Below, piece after piece: positions 7,500-15,168 of a DNA stretch of 45,262 bases. A program made the position numbers and the translations under genes. Every line of letters starts with the position of its first letter. Positions within the stretch are counted from its first letter, which is position 1. The DNA comes from Bdellovibrio sp. (GTDB lineage: Bacteria; Bdellovibrionota; Bdellovibrionia; Bdellovibrionales; Bdellovibrionaceae), in NCBI GenBank assembly GCA_013360185.1, contig JABWCO010000009.1, positions 1-45,262 of the forward strand, read 5' to 3'. The notes below the pieces were generated by a model. It did no database searches, was not told the DNA's origin, and worked only from the letters and a program-made list of their open reading frames with translations.

Positions 7500-8591
7500 A
7501 TGGAAGGACCTCGCTCACCGCAAGAAAATGAGCTTCCCCTAGTTTTGGATTTCTTAAACAAAAAACTTCGCAATGAGGCCGCCTGGTCGATTGCAGCAGA
7601 ATATCCAACGGCATTTTCCTCTAACAACTTGCACAATATGCACATAATTGCTGATGAAGGCGCCGTATTATCCCATGCCGTGATGAAACCCCTTATCATC
7701 AAATCCCCGCACGTGATCTTTAAGGTCGGCGCAATTGGTTCCGTCGTAACGGATGAAGCCTATCGTGGCCAAGGTTTAAGCACTCAATTGATTGAAAACT
7801 GCCTCAAATCGGCAACAGAACAATCCTGCGATATCGCGATTCTTTGGACCGATCTTTTTGATTTCTATCGCCGCATGGGCTTTGAGTTGGCTGGCAGCGA
7901 AATTAGTTTCGTTATTGAAGAAAACTTCGAAGTCGCAAACTCGAATTTGCGCTTTTCAAACGATACGAAGGTGGCTCCGGACGCCATTTATCGCCTTTAT
8001 TCTGCACACACCGTAAACTCGGTGCGCACAGTGGAAGAAACGCGCAAATTCTTAGCGATCCCGCAAACTAAAGTTTACACCGCTTGGGACGCCAATGGCC
8101 AACTGGCGGCGTATGCCATTGAGGGCAAGGGAGTCGATTTAGGTGGCTATATCCACGAATGGGGCGGCTCTGTCAGTAAACTCATGGCCCTGCTAAGCTA
8201 TATTCGTGCGCAAAAGAATGAACCCATCACAGTGATCTGCCCGCGCCATGCGCAGAACTTAATTCAAGCTTTGCAAAAATATGAAGTGACGATGAACCAA
8301 GGCTTCTTAGGCATGATCAAGCTTGTGAACTTTGATCAACTTTCCACAAAGATTAAACGGGCCTTTCGCGCCGAGGGTGTTGCCGACATTGTTTTAGAAA
8401 AACATCCTGACCATTTCTTGTTTGGCATCGGCCAAGATCTGTTCACCATCAACAATGAAACTGATATGGTTCGTCTTCTTTTTGGCCCCGTGGACTATCG
8501 AGCTCTCTCGATGTTCAAAGAAGAAACCATTCAAAAACTTGAAAAGGTATTACCACTGAATCTGTGGATTTGGGGATGGGACTCGATATGA
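7500..8591 (+). CDS. GNAT-family N-acetyltransferase with C-terminal extension
   Basis: The N-terminal ~140 residues form a GNAT fold. The acetyl-CoA pyrophosphate loop is VVTDEAYRGQGLSTQLIENC (R/Q-x-x-G-x-G/A type), followed by the late strand-helix WTDLFDFYRRMGFELAG. The remaining ~220 residues are a second, less recognisable domain, probably another GNAT-like half, as in Eis-type predicted acetyltransferases. The substrate is unknown. A good ribosome binding site (AAGGAG) precedes the ATG. The stop overlaps the ATG of the following lipoprotein (ATGA), so the pair is translationally coupled. It is divergent from the fdx-thi operon. Confidence 0.8.
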   Translation: MEGPRSPQENELPLVLDFLNKKLRNEAAWSIAAEYPTAFSSNNLHNMHIIADEGAVLSHAVMKPLIIKSPHVIFKVGAIGSVVTDEAYRGQGLSTQLIENCLKSATEQSCDIAILWTDLFDFYRRMGFELAGSEISFVIEENFEVANSNLRFSNDTKVAPDAIYRLYSAHTVNSVRTVEETRKFLAIPQTKVYTAWDANGQLAAYAIEGKGVDLGGYIHEWGGSVSKLMALLSYIRAQKNEPITVICPRHAQNLIQALQKYEVTMNQGFLGMIKLVNFDQLSTKIKRAFRAEGVADIVLEKHPDHFLFGIGQDLFTINNETDMVRLLFGPVDYRALSMFKEETIQKLEKVLPLNLWIWGWDSI

Positions 8592-9457
8592 ATTTGGTGA
8601 AATGGCTGACACTTTGTGCCCTGACCTTAGGGCTTCTTTCGTGCATGAAAGAAGAAGAGGAGACACCAGAAATTCCGGCTTCGGCGCAAGAAGTGGGAAC
8701 AGCCATCGCAGAGGCCTGGGGCAATACGGATCCGTTAACAATGGAGCCCGGTGACTTTTTAGCTCAAGACACCGAAAGAAAGATCGACAATGCGACAGAG
8801 CCCTTCTTTATTTTACAAGAAGGTATCCAAGTAAAATCTAAGACAGAAAAACCCGATCACTTTGAATACGTCTTTCTTTACGCCACAAAAGTCGAACAAC
8901 AAGGCGCTGTAGGCAAAGAATCGACGCGTGAAACTCCCCCGCTTTCTGTGTACAAACCAGATCCCGCGGCCGCATCCATTGCCTCGGTCAAGACTTTGGA
9001 AAAAGCCCTTCGACCGATGGCAGACGATTACTCGATGACATTAGGCTATTTTCAAGTCGCTAATTTGATTTATGCCTGTGCCAATTCCGAGGAGCAGAAT
9101 AAGTACTGCCAGGAAAACCTAGGCGTGGACAGCTGCGAAATACAATGCAGCAATCTCAAGGCCTCTGAAAAAGTTGTGCCGGTCCCTGCGGCAATAAAAG
9201 CACAAGCCAATTGTGGTGGTTTTGCCGATTGTTCTTACACGGTTAAGTCCGTCGCTTTTGACTGGACGATCGTGTTAAAAAAAGGTCAGTCGGTCGAAAA
9301 GAAGAAGGTAAATTACTCTGTTTCCATGAGTCCTGACATGCCCTTCTTAGCGCGCATGACCGAAGTTTGTAATCGGCAATTGTATGCGGTGCAGTCGTCA
9401 CAGGTTCTAGTTACTACCTGCACAAAACAACGCAACTATCAAAAAGGCACGCCCTAA
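8588..9457 (+). CDS. Predicted lipoprotein of unknown function
   Basis: This 289-residue protein begins MNLVKWLTLCALTLGLLSC, a short signal with lipobox LLSC (Cys19), followed by a very acidic linker (MKEEEETPE) that suggests outer-membrane retention. Seven or more Cys lie in the C-terminal half (IYACANSEEQNKYC, SCEIQC, NCGGFADC), which suggests disulfides. I recognise no family. ATG at 8588 overlaps the stop of the acetyltransferase; an upstream in-frame start at 8564 would spoil the signal peptide. A rho-independent terminator follows at 9503. Confidence 0.75.
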   Translation: MNLVKWLTLCALTLGLLSCMKEEEETPEIPASAQEVGTAIAEAWGNTDPLTMEPGDFLAQDTERKIDNATEPFFILQEGIQVKSKTEKPDHFEYVFLYATKVEQQGAVGKESTRETPPLSVYKPDPAAASIASVKTLEKALRPMADDYSMTLGYFQVANLIYACANSEEQNKYCQENLGVDSCEIQCSNLKASEKVVPVPAAIKAQANCGGFADCSYTVKSVAFDWTIVLKKGQSVEKKKVNYSVSMSPDMPFLARMTEVCNRQLYAVQSSQVLVTTCTKQRNYQKGTP

Positions 9458-9502
9458 GAATTTTTCTCACGCGTTGCCTTCACCATAAAATCAAAGTACT
9501 CT

Positions 9503-9529
9503 AAAGCCTCCAATTCCTGTGGAGGCTTT
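9503..9529 (+). terminator. Rho-independent terminator overlapping the elbB ribosome binding site
   Basis: AAAGCCTCC (9503-9511) pairs perfectly with GGAGGCTTT (9521-9529), with a 9-base loop and a run of T to 9532. The 3' arm contains the GGAGG that serves elbB (ATG 9534). The hairpin can therefore stop transcription from the lipoprotein gene and also hide the elbB ribosome binding site in read-through RNA. Confidence 0.8.
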
Positions 9530-9533
9530 TTTA

Positions 9534-10187
9534 ATGAAAAAAATCGCTGTAGTTTTATCTGGTTGTGGTTTCTTAGACGGCAGCGAAATCACTGAGGCCG
9601 TCAGCCTGCTCATTGCTCTTCATCAAGCCGGTGCCGAAGTTTCTTGTTTTGCGCCAAATATCGAAGTCCCCGCGATGAACCATGCGACAAAAAAACCACT
9701 GGCTGAAAAACGCAATCTTCTTGAAGAATCAGCGCGCATTGCTCGTGGCACGATTCATAGTTTAGACACCTTAAAAGTTTCTGACTTTGATGCCTTGGCT
9801 TTTCCTGGCGGCTATGGCGCGGCTAAAAATCTTTCCAATTGGGCGGATAAAGGTGCAAAGTGTGACGTTCTGCCTGATGTGCAAAAAGTTATCTTGGATT
9901 TTTACCGTGAAAGCAAACCGATTGCTGCGTGTTGTATTGCGCCGGTCTTACTGGCGCGGGTCTTGGGTGATAAAAATGTAACCCTCACGATTGGCAACGA
10001 CCCGGCAACAATCGCAGAAATTAAAAAAACCGGCGCACTCCACGAAGATTGCCCTGTTGATGATTATATTTCTGATCGCGAGGGTAAGATCGTAACGACT
10101 CCAGCTTATATGTACGACGATGCGAAACCACATGAAGTCTTTAAAGGCATTGTCGGACTTGCACACGAATTGGTTGAATGGGCTTAA
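9534..10187 (+). CDS. elbB: ElbB/ES1-type glyoxalase (DJ-1/PfpI superfamily)
   Basis: This 217-residue cytoplasmic protein matches ElbB (SCRP-27A/ES1), a glyoxalase-type member of the DJ-1/PfpI superfamily originally linked to isoprenoid synthesis in E. coli. Recognisable segments are [71 protein letters not shown] with the nucleophile Cys of the elbow, and [22 protein letters not shown] at 9534 is the family start; upstream in-frame ATG 9519 lies inside the terminator hairpin. ddl follows after 28 bases. Confidence 0.92.
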   Translation: MKKIAVVLSGCGFLDGSEITEAVSLLIALHQAGAEVSCFAPNIEVPAMNHATKKPLAEKRNLLEESARIARGTIHSLDTLKVSDFDALAFPGGYGAAKNLSNWADKGAKCDVLPDVQKVILDFYRESKPIAACCIAPVLLARVLGDKNVTLTIGNDPATIAEIKKTGALHEDCPVDDYISDREGKIVTTPAYMYDDAKPHEVFKGIVGLAHELVEWA

Positions 10188-10215
10188 TTTAAAAACAACG
10201 TTTGGAAAATATCGT

Positions 10216-11307
10216 ATGAAAAAAACCGTAGCACTTATTTTTGGCGGAAACTCTGCAGAGCATGAGGTGTCACTCCGTTCAGCGCGCAATATTAGCGAAG
10301 CTTTGGACAAAGATGCTTTCACACCGGTCATCATTGGTATTAGCAAAGAAGGCAGCTGGTATCGCTTCCCCGACGCGTCGGTGTTTACGCAGACCACAAA
10401 AATAATCGACGCCCAATTGCCTGCCAACGCAGAACCTGTTGCGTTGATTCCTTTTCAGGGTAAACCCGTTCTATATTCTTTAAAAGACCACTCAAAGACT
10501 TCTTTGGATATTGCCTTCCCGATTTTACATGGGACGATGGGAGAAGACGGCACGATCCAAGGTCTTTTCAAAATGGTGCAGTTGCCATTCGTGGGCTGTG
10601 GCGTGTGGGGTTCCGCCGCCGGCATGGATAAGGAAATCATGAAGCGTCTTTTTGCTGAAGCGAATATTCCCACGGCGCGCTATCTGCTGCTCACACCGTA
10701 CAAAGAAACATCTTACGCGGAAATCACAGCTCAGCTAGGTTCTCCGTTCTTTATTAAACCCGCCAATGCCGGTTCCTCGGTAGGCGTGCACAAGGTGAAG
10801 TCTGCGGAAGAATTTGCAACGAAACTTAAGGATGCATTCCAGTTTGACCATAAAGTTTTAGCCGAAGAGTTCGTACAAGGGCGCGAAATAGAATGTTCGG
10901 TCCTGGGCCACAATCGCGCCCCCGAAGCCTCTTTGCCGGGCGAAATTATCCCGCAGCACGATTTTTATTCATACGAAGCCAAGTACTTGGATGACAACGG
11001 CGCTTTACTAAAAATTCCTGCTGACGTTCATGGTGACGCTTTGACTCAGCTGCAAAACTTAGCAAAGAAAACTTATCAAGTGATGGGCTGTGATGGCTTG
11101 ACTCGCGTAGATTTCTTTTTAAAAGCCAACGGTGATTTCTGTGTCAACGAAATCAATACTCTGCCAGGTTTTACGAAGATTTCGATGTATCCAAAGATGT
11201 GGGAAGCGACTGGCTTGTCGTACAAAGATCTAATTACAAAACTGATTAAAGTCGGTTTCGAAAAGCATAAAGAAGAGAAAAGTCTTAAAACTAGCTATTT
11301 AGATTAA
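10216..11307 (+). CDS. ddl: D-alanine-D-alanine ligase
   Basis: This 363-residue ATP-grasp enzyme joins two D-Ala for peptidoglycan precursors. It shows the N-terminal ligase motif [19 protein letters not shown], the substrate loop [13 protein letters not shown], the ATP-grasp segment [32 protein letters not shown], and the C-terminal Mg/active-site segment [20 protein letters not shown]. Length and [11 protein letters not shown] start match DdlA-type enzymes. The true ATG is at 10216; longer readings run into elbB. The ribosome binding site is weak (TTTGGA). It is probably co-transcribed with elbB. Confidence 0.95.
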   Translation: MKKTVALIFGGNSAEHEVSLRSARNISEALDKDAFTPVIIGISKEGSWYRFPDASVFTQTTKIIDAQLPANAEPVALIPFQGKPVLYSLKDHSKTSLDIAFPILHGTMGEDGTIQGLFKMVQLPFVGCGVWGSAAGMDKEIMKRLFAEANIPTARYLLLTPYKETSYAEITAQLGSPFFIKPANAGSSVGVHKVKSAEEFATKLKDAFQFDHKVLAEEFVQGREIECSVLGHNRAPEASLPGEIIPQHDFYSYEAKYLDDNGALLKIPADVHGDALTQLQNLAKKTYQVMGCDGLTRVDFFLKANGDFCVNEINTLPGFTKISMYPKMWEATGLSYKDLITKLIKVGFEKHKEEKSLKTSYLD

Positions 11308-11358
11308 GCATCTGCAATATAAGGTCCATATAAGCCCTCGCCAGCAGGGCCTTGATCG

Positions 11359-11387
11359 TTACAAAGAACACACGCCAAATATATTTT
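11359..11387 (+). promoter_or_regulatory. Possible promoter of the second hybrid kinase
   Basis: TTACAA (11359-11364), a 17-base spacer and TATTTT (11382-11387) lie 38 bases before the kinase ATG. The match is modest. Between ddl and here is a weak GCCCT/AGGGC hairpin (11334-11350) without a T-tract. Confidence 0.3.
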
Positions 11388-11424
11388 ATTTAGAAATTCC
11401 TATGTTTGTTCCGATATATTGAAC

Positions 11425-13416
11425 ATGGGAATTCGCCAATTTTGGAAATATCTTTCCGTTTCAAATAAACTTTACGCCGTCATTGGTGTGATGACCATCT
11501 TGATCGCCTTAGAACTGTTCACGCTTTATTTTGCAATGAACACGCTGTCCTCGGTACGCAGTTTTGTTTCGGGTGAAAGCAGTTGGTCGAAAGCGCAGAA
11601 AGATGCTGTGCTTTCTTTGCATAAGTATGCGCGCACCCGTGATGAAAAGTACTTCCATGCGTTTTCCGAAAATTTGAAAATTCCTCTGGGTGACTATCGC
11701 GCCCGCATGGCATTGGAAGCCACCCCGCCAAATTTAGCCGATGCAGCTGAAGGCCTGAAACAAGGACAGATCCATGAGGACGATGTCTCAGGAGTCATAA
11801 ATCTAGTACTGAGCTTCGGAAAGATCGGTCACGTGGCGAAGGCCTTAGATTATTGGCGCGAGGGCGACTCCTTGACGCAAGAGTTGATCTCTCAAGGTGA
11901 AGGTTTACACGAACTCATTCGGAACAACCCAAAGGATCAAGAGGTCTCAGCGAAGCTAGATCAAATCGATGCTCTGAACGACAAACTGACAGTATTAGAG
12001 GTCAATTTTTCGAACACATTAGGCGAAGGTTCGCGCTGGTTAGAGAAGGTTTTAATGTTCTCTCTGCTTTTTGCCGTGCTGATCATTGAAAGTACGGGGC
12101 TGTTCCTGACTATCTCCTTTAGTCGCAACCTTTCAAAGGGTTTGAAAGAACTCAACGTGGCTGCGCACAAGGTGGGGCAAGGTCATTTCGATGTCAGTGT
12201 TCCCGTCCGCTCTGGTGACGAGCTGGGGCAATTGGCAGACAGCTTAAATAAGATGGCCCTGGACTTACGCAACAATATTGGTGAACGACGGCAAGCGGAA
12301 CAAGCCAGCCATCTTAAAAGTTTATTTCTGGCAAATATGAGTCACGAAATACGCACACCCTTAGCTGCGATTATTGGCTTTTCAGATCTCTTAAAAGACC
12401 CGACTCTGGAAGACGAATACCGACTTCAGTACGTCAACGTCATTCATCGCACGGGACAAAACCTGACTCGTATAATCAATGACATTCTAGATTTATCCAA
12501 AGTCGAAGCAGGGCATTTGGAAATGGAAAACTCGGCCTTTTCCTTAACGGGTCTGCTTGATGATATTCATGTGATGATGGTCGCCAAAAGCGCTGACAAA
12601 CCTTTGCACATTGAATTCAATCGCCGTGGCATTGTACCGGACATGATCTATGCAGATTCATTTCGACTTCGCCAGATTTTAATAAATGTCTTAGGTAACG
12701 CGATTAAATTCACCGAAAAAGGTTACGTGCGTATGACCTATGAAGTTTCTGGGAAAAACATTCTATTTACGATTAAAGACACCGGGGTAGGAATCTCGGA
12801 AAGCAAACGCGACTTATTATTTCAAGCTTTTAGCCAAATAGACAACTCGGTCACGCGCAAATACGAGGGCACGGGACTAGGTTTGTTACTCTCGAAACGA
12901 TTAGCACAAATGATGGGTGGCGATGTAGCCTTGGAAGATAGTCAGTTGGGTAAAGGCTGCACCTTCACGGTACGTATCGCTTTTCAAAGTGTTGAGGGAC
13001 TGACTGCGAAAGTTCCACAATTGTCCAGCACGGGCAGTAAGCCACTCAATGACCAATTGGCAAGTCGACATATTTTGCTTATTGATGACGTCGAAGACAA
13101 TCGCCTGCTGATCGAACGAATGCTAAGCAGACGAGGCGCAAAACTGACTCTGGCGACAAACGGTCAGGAAGGTTTATCGAAAGCGTTAAATGAAAATTAC
13201 GATATTGTCCTCATGGATATTCAAATGCCTGTCATGGACGGATATACGGCCACTAAAAAATTACGCGAAGCAGGCTACAAAAAACCCATCATCGCCCTGA
13301 CCGCACACGCCATGAAGGATGACCGCGAGCGCTGCCTAGAGGCCGGCTGTACAGACTATCTGACCAAACCCGTGCAAGTCGACACCCTGGTGCAAACAAT
13401 TCTGGTTCACTCGTAA
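11425..13416 (+). CDS. Hybrid sensor histidine kinase (HAMP-HisKA-HATPase-REC)
   Basis: This membrane kinase has a first transmembrane helix at ~residues 17-40 (YAVIGVMTILIALELFTLYF), a helical periplasmic sensor of ~170 residues, a second helix at ~210-232 (VLMFSLLFAVLIIESTGLFL), HAMP, HisKA with the phospho-His in MSHEIRTPLAA, HATPase (GNAIKFTEKG, DTGVGISESK, GTGLGLLLSKRLAQ) and a C-terminal receiver (LLIDDVEDN, phospho-Asp in IVLMDIQMPVMDGYTATKK). The sensor resembles four-helix-bundle types and has no recognised ligand. The kinase core is very like that of the kinase at 539-2794, so the two are probably paralogues with different sensors. No strong ribosome binding site is seen; ATG 11425 is preferred over TTG 11419. 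No partner regulator is adjacent. Confidence 0.92.
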   Translation: MGIRQFWKYLSVSNKLYAVIGVMTILIALELFTLYFAMNTLSSVRSFVSGESSWSKAQKDAVLSLHKYARTRDEKYFHAFSENLKIPLGDYRARMALEATPPNLADAAEGLKQGQIHEDDVSGVINLVLSFGKIGHVAKALDYWREGDSLTQELISQGEGLHELIRNNPKDQEVSAKLDQIDALNDKLTVLEVNFSNTLGEGSRWLEKVLMFSLLFAVLIIESTGLFLTISFSRNLSKGLKELNVAAHKVGQGHFDVSVPVRSGDELGQLADSLNKMALDLRNNIGERRQAEQASHLKSLFLANMSHEIRTPLAAIIGFSDLLKDPTLEDEYRLQYVNVIHRTGQNLTRIINDILDLSKVEAGHLEMENSAFSLTGLLDDIHVMMVAKSADKPLHIEFNRRGIVPDMIYADSFRLRQILINVLGNAIKFTEKGYVRMTYEVSGKNILFTIKDTGVGISESKRDLLFQAFSQIDNSVTRKYEGTGLGLLLSKRLAQMMGGDVALEDSQLGKGCTFTVRIAFQSVEGLTAKVPQLSSTGSKPLNDQLASRHILLIDDVEDNRLLIERMLSRRGAKLTLATNGQEGLSKALNENYDIVLMDIQMPVMDGYTATKKLREAGYKKPIIALTAHAMKDDRERCLEAGCTDYLTKPVQVDTLVQTILVHS

Positions 13417-13468
13417 AAAATCTTTAAGACCAAAGTCTGTGAACAGCTTTTGCATTAAGATACTTTTG

Positions 13469-13517
13469 CTCCAGGAAGGAGCCCAGGCCGAACGGCCTTG
13501 GCAAACTCGAGAAATGA
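13469..13517 (+). other. Structured leader with consecutive hairpins
   Basis: Hairpin 1 is GCTCC/GGAGC (13469-13482). Hairpin 2 is CCAGGCCG/CGGCCTTGG around an AA (13483-13501, one bulge). A weaker CTC/GAG pair sits at 13506-13517, just before the ATG at 13524. There is no T-tract, so it is a poor terminator for the kinase. It could be a 5' leader that controls the small gene. It matches no riboswitch family I recognise. Confidence 0.35.
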
Positions 13518-13523
13518 GACATC

Positions 13524-13730
13524 ATGGAAATCCGCAAAATTAATTATTTTGAAAAAACAGACTCAGCACAACACCGCGAGTTTATAATTTCCCAAAACAA
13601 TTGCATACTTTGCGGCACGGTGTTGGAGCTAAAACACATCGCCGACACGCAAACTTTAGAGATCAAAGAAGAGGCTTTCTGCACTCAGTGTGACGTCAAA
13701 ACTCGGGCGAAAACTCACACCTTGAACTGA
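13524..13730 (+). CDS. Small CxxC zinc-ribbon-like protein
   Basis: This 68-residue protein has two CxxC knuckles, CILCG (~residues 29-33) and CTQC (~54-57), about 25 residues apart, as in small zinc ribbons. It is polar with no signal peptide, so it should be cytoplasmic. No family is recognised. The start codon ATG follows a structured leader and only a weak GAG-type ribosome binding site. It converges on the aldehyde dehydrogenase gene. A short CGTCA/TGACG hairpin (13759-13774) in the 44-base gap might act as a weak terminator. Confidence 0.6.
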   Translation: MEIRKINYFEKTDSAQHREFIISQNNCILCGTVLELKHIADTQTLEIKEEAFCTQCDVKTRAKTHTLN

Positions 13731-13774
13731 TTTTCGTCAAATTCTTGGCACACGTCCTCGTCACGATTCTGACG

Positions 13775-15160
13775 TTATAAAGACCCCGCCAATTTCTTAA
13801 CATCTGAATAAAAACTGCCATTCCAACGCATGTCTGGATTACCGAACCCGGACTGCTTAAAACCAAAGGACTCTGTTTCTTCACCCTTCATCCACGTATT
13901 GATCCACACTTGCGCGGCCTCAATCTGCTGCGCGACCTTCAAAGCCTTTTCTGTAGGCCCCCACACCACGGCCGAATGCCCTAGGTAACTCGTGTTGGTC
14001 CACTTCACGGCTTCGTGCTGATATTTTACGGGAGTTACAATAAGCAATGGCCCCGCCAATTCATCTTGCTGCAATACACTGCAATTCGGCAGATCGAGCA
14101 TCACCGTGGGCTCATAGAAAAAACCTGGGCCCGCACAGATCTTCCCACCGCTAAATACTTTTCCGTGTTCGCCCACACCCTCTTGAACTTTTTCATCAAT
14201 GTGTTGCCGCGATTTTTCAGAAATCAAGGGAGTCCACATTTCAGCACCCCGAGGATCTTTAAGTGCTTTTAAGGAAGACATAAATTCTTGGACAGTTTTC
14301 ATAAAATCCTCTGCCATGGCTTCCAGGACAAAGAGTCTGGTGACATTCCAACACAGCTGACCTTGACCCACGAGGAAGGGACTTAGGATTTGCGCGATGT
14401 TCGCCTTATAGTCTGTGTCCGTTAAAGCGATGCCAGAATTTTTTGCGCCCCCGGCCAACTGCATCTTCTTGCATTGAGTAGTGCCCGCTTTAACAATGCT
14501 TTCAAGGCTTGAACTTTTACCCACAAAAGTAATGGCACGCACACTAGGGTGGCCGGCAATAATTTGCGCGACATCAGAAAAGCCTTGAATGAAATTCACA
14601 CTGCCCGCAGGCACGCCAGCAAAGCTTATAGCCTCCGCCAAAATTTTTGCGGTGATCGGCGAATGTTCGGACACTTTGACAATCATGGCATTTCCCGCCG
14701 CCAAGGCAGGTGCCAAGCGCTCGACGACAAGTTTTAAAGACAAATTCCAAGACGTAATAATTCCGACAAGCCCTGAGGGCTGCACGACGATATTTGCAAG
14801 TTCCTCTGCCACTACGGCCCGCGCATTCTTTTGCAGGGTCACAATTGCAGGTTTCACACTGTTTTCTAAGGTGAAGTGGTGACTCAAGCCTTGGTGTAAT
14901 GCTTCTTGATAGGCGATCTCATCACTGTGAGCCTGAAGGTATTCCGCCATCTTGTTTAACAAGCCGGCGCGATCCGCACGCGTCATTTCCCTGATCAAAG
15001 GCTGCGCCTTTTTTGCGCTTTGTAAAGCTTTGATCACGTCCATCGCATCGCTGTGTGCGACCCGAGCCACGACTTCGCCACTAAAGGGCGATAACTTAGA
15101 AAAAGTTTTCTGGCTTTCGGCAGGAACAAAAGCTCCGCCGATAAAATTTTGTAGATCCAA
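13775..15160 (-). CDS. Aldehyde dehydrogenase family protein with Glu-to-Gln change in the active site
   Basis: This 461-residue protein is a full NAD(P)-dependent aldehyde dehydrogenase fold. Asn139 (IITSWNLS) and the nucleophile Cys270 (GQGQLCWNVTR) are present. The general base, normally Glu in LELGGKN, is Gln234 (MQLAGGAKN); the codon reads CAG on the minus strand. The cofactor-loop segment FVGKSSSLESI replaces the usual FTGSTxxG. Such changes would slow hydrolysis of the thioester, so the enzyme may favour acyl transfer or be poorly active; this is inference. The gene starts 8 bases after the CheD-CheB fusion and looks like the last gene of the che operon. Its metabolic substrate is not indicated. 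Confidence 0.88.
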   Translation of the reverse strand: MDLQNFIGGAFVPAESQKTFSKLSPFSGEVVARVAHSDAMDVIKALQSAKKAQPLIREMTRADRAGLLNKMAEYLQAHSDEIAYQEALHQGLSHHFTLENSVKPAIVTLQKNARAVVAEELANIVVQPSGLVGIITSWNLSLKLVVERLAPALAAGNAMIVKVSEHSPITAKILAEAISFAGVPAGSVNFIQGFSDVAQIIAGHPSVRAITFVGKSSSLESIVKAGTTQCKKMQLAGGAKNSGIALTDTDYKANIAQILSPFLVGQGQLCWNVTRLFVLEAMAEDFMKTVQEFMSSLKALKDPRGAEMWTPLISEKSRQHIDEKVQEGVGEHGKVFSGGKICAGPGFFYEPTVMLDLPNCSVLQQDELAGPLLIVTPVKYQHEAVKWTNTSYLGHSAVVWGPTEKALKVAQQIEAAQVWINTWMKGEETESFGFKQSGFGNPDMRWNGSFYSDVKKLAGSL

Positions 15161-15168
15161 AAAGCATC

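Noticed and set aside
13759-13774. CGTCA/TGACG hairpin between convergent genes as a terminator
   Set aside because: Only five base pairs and no T-tract; mentioned as a weak possibility only.
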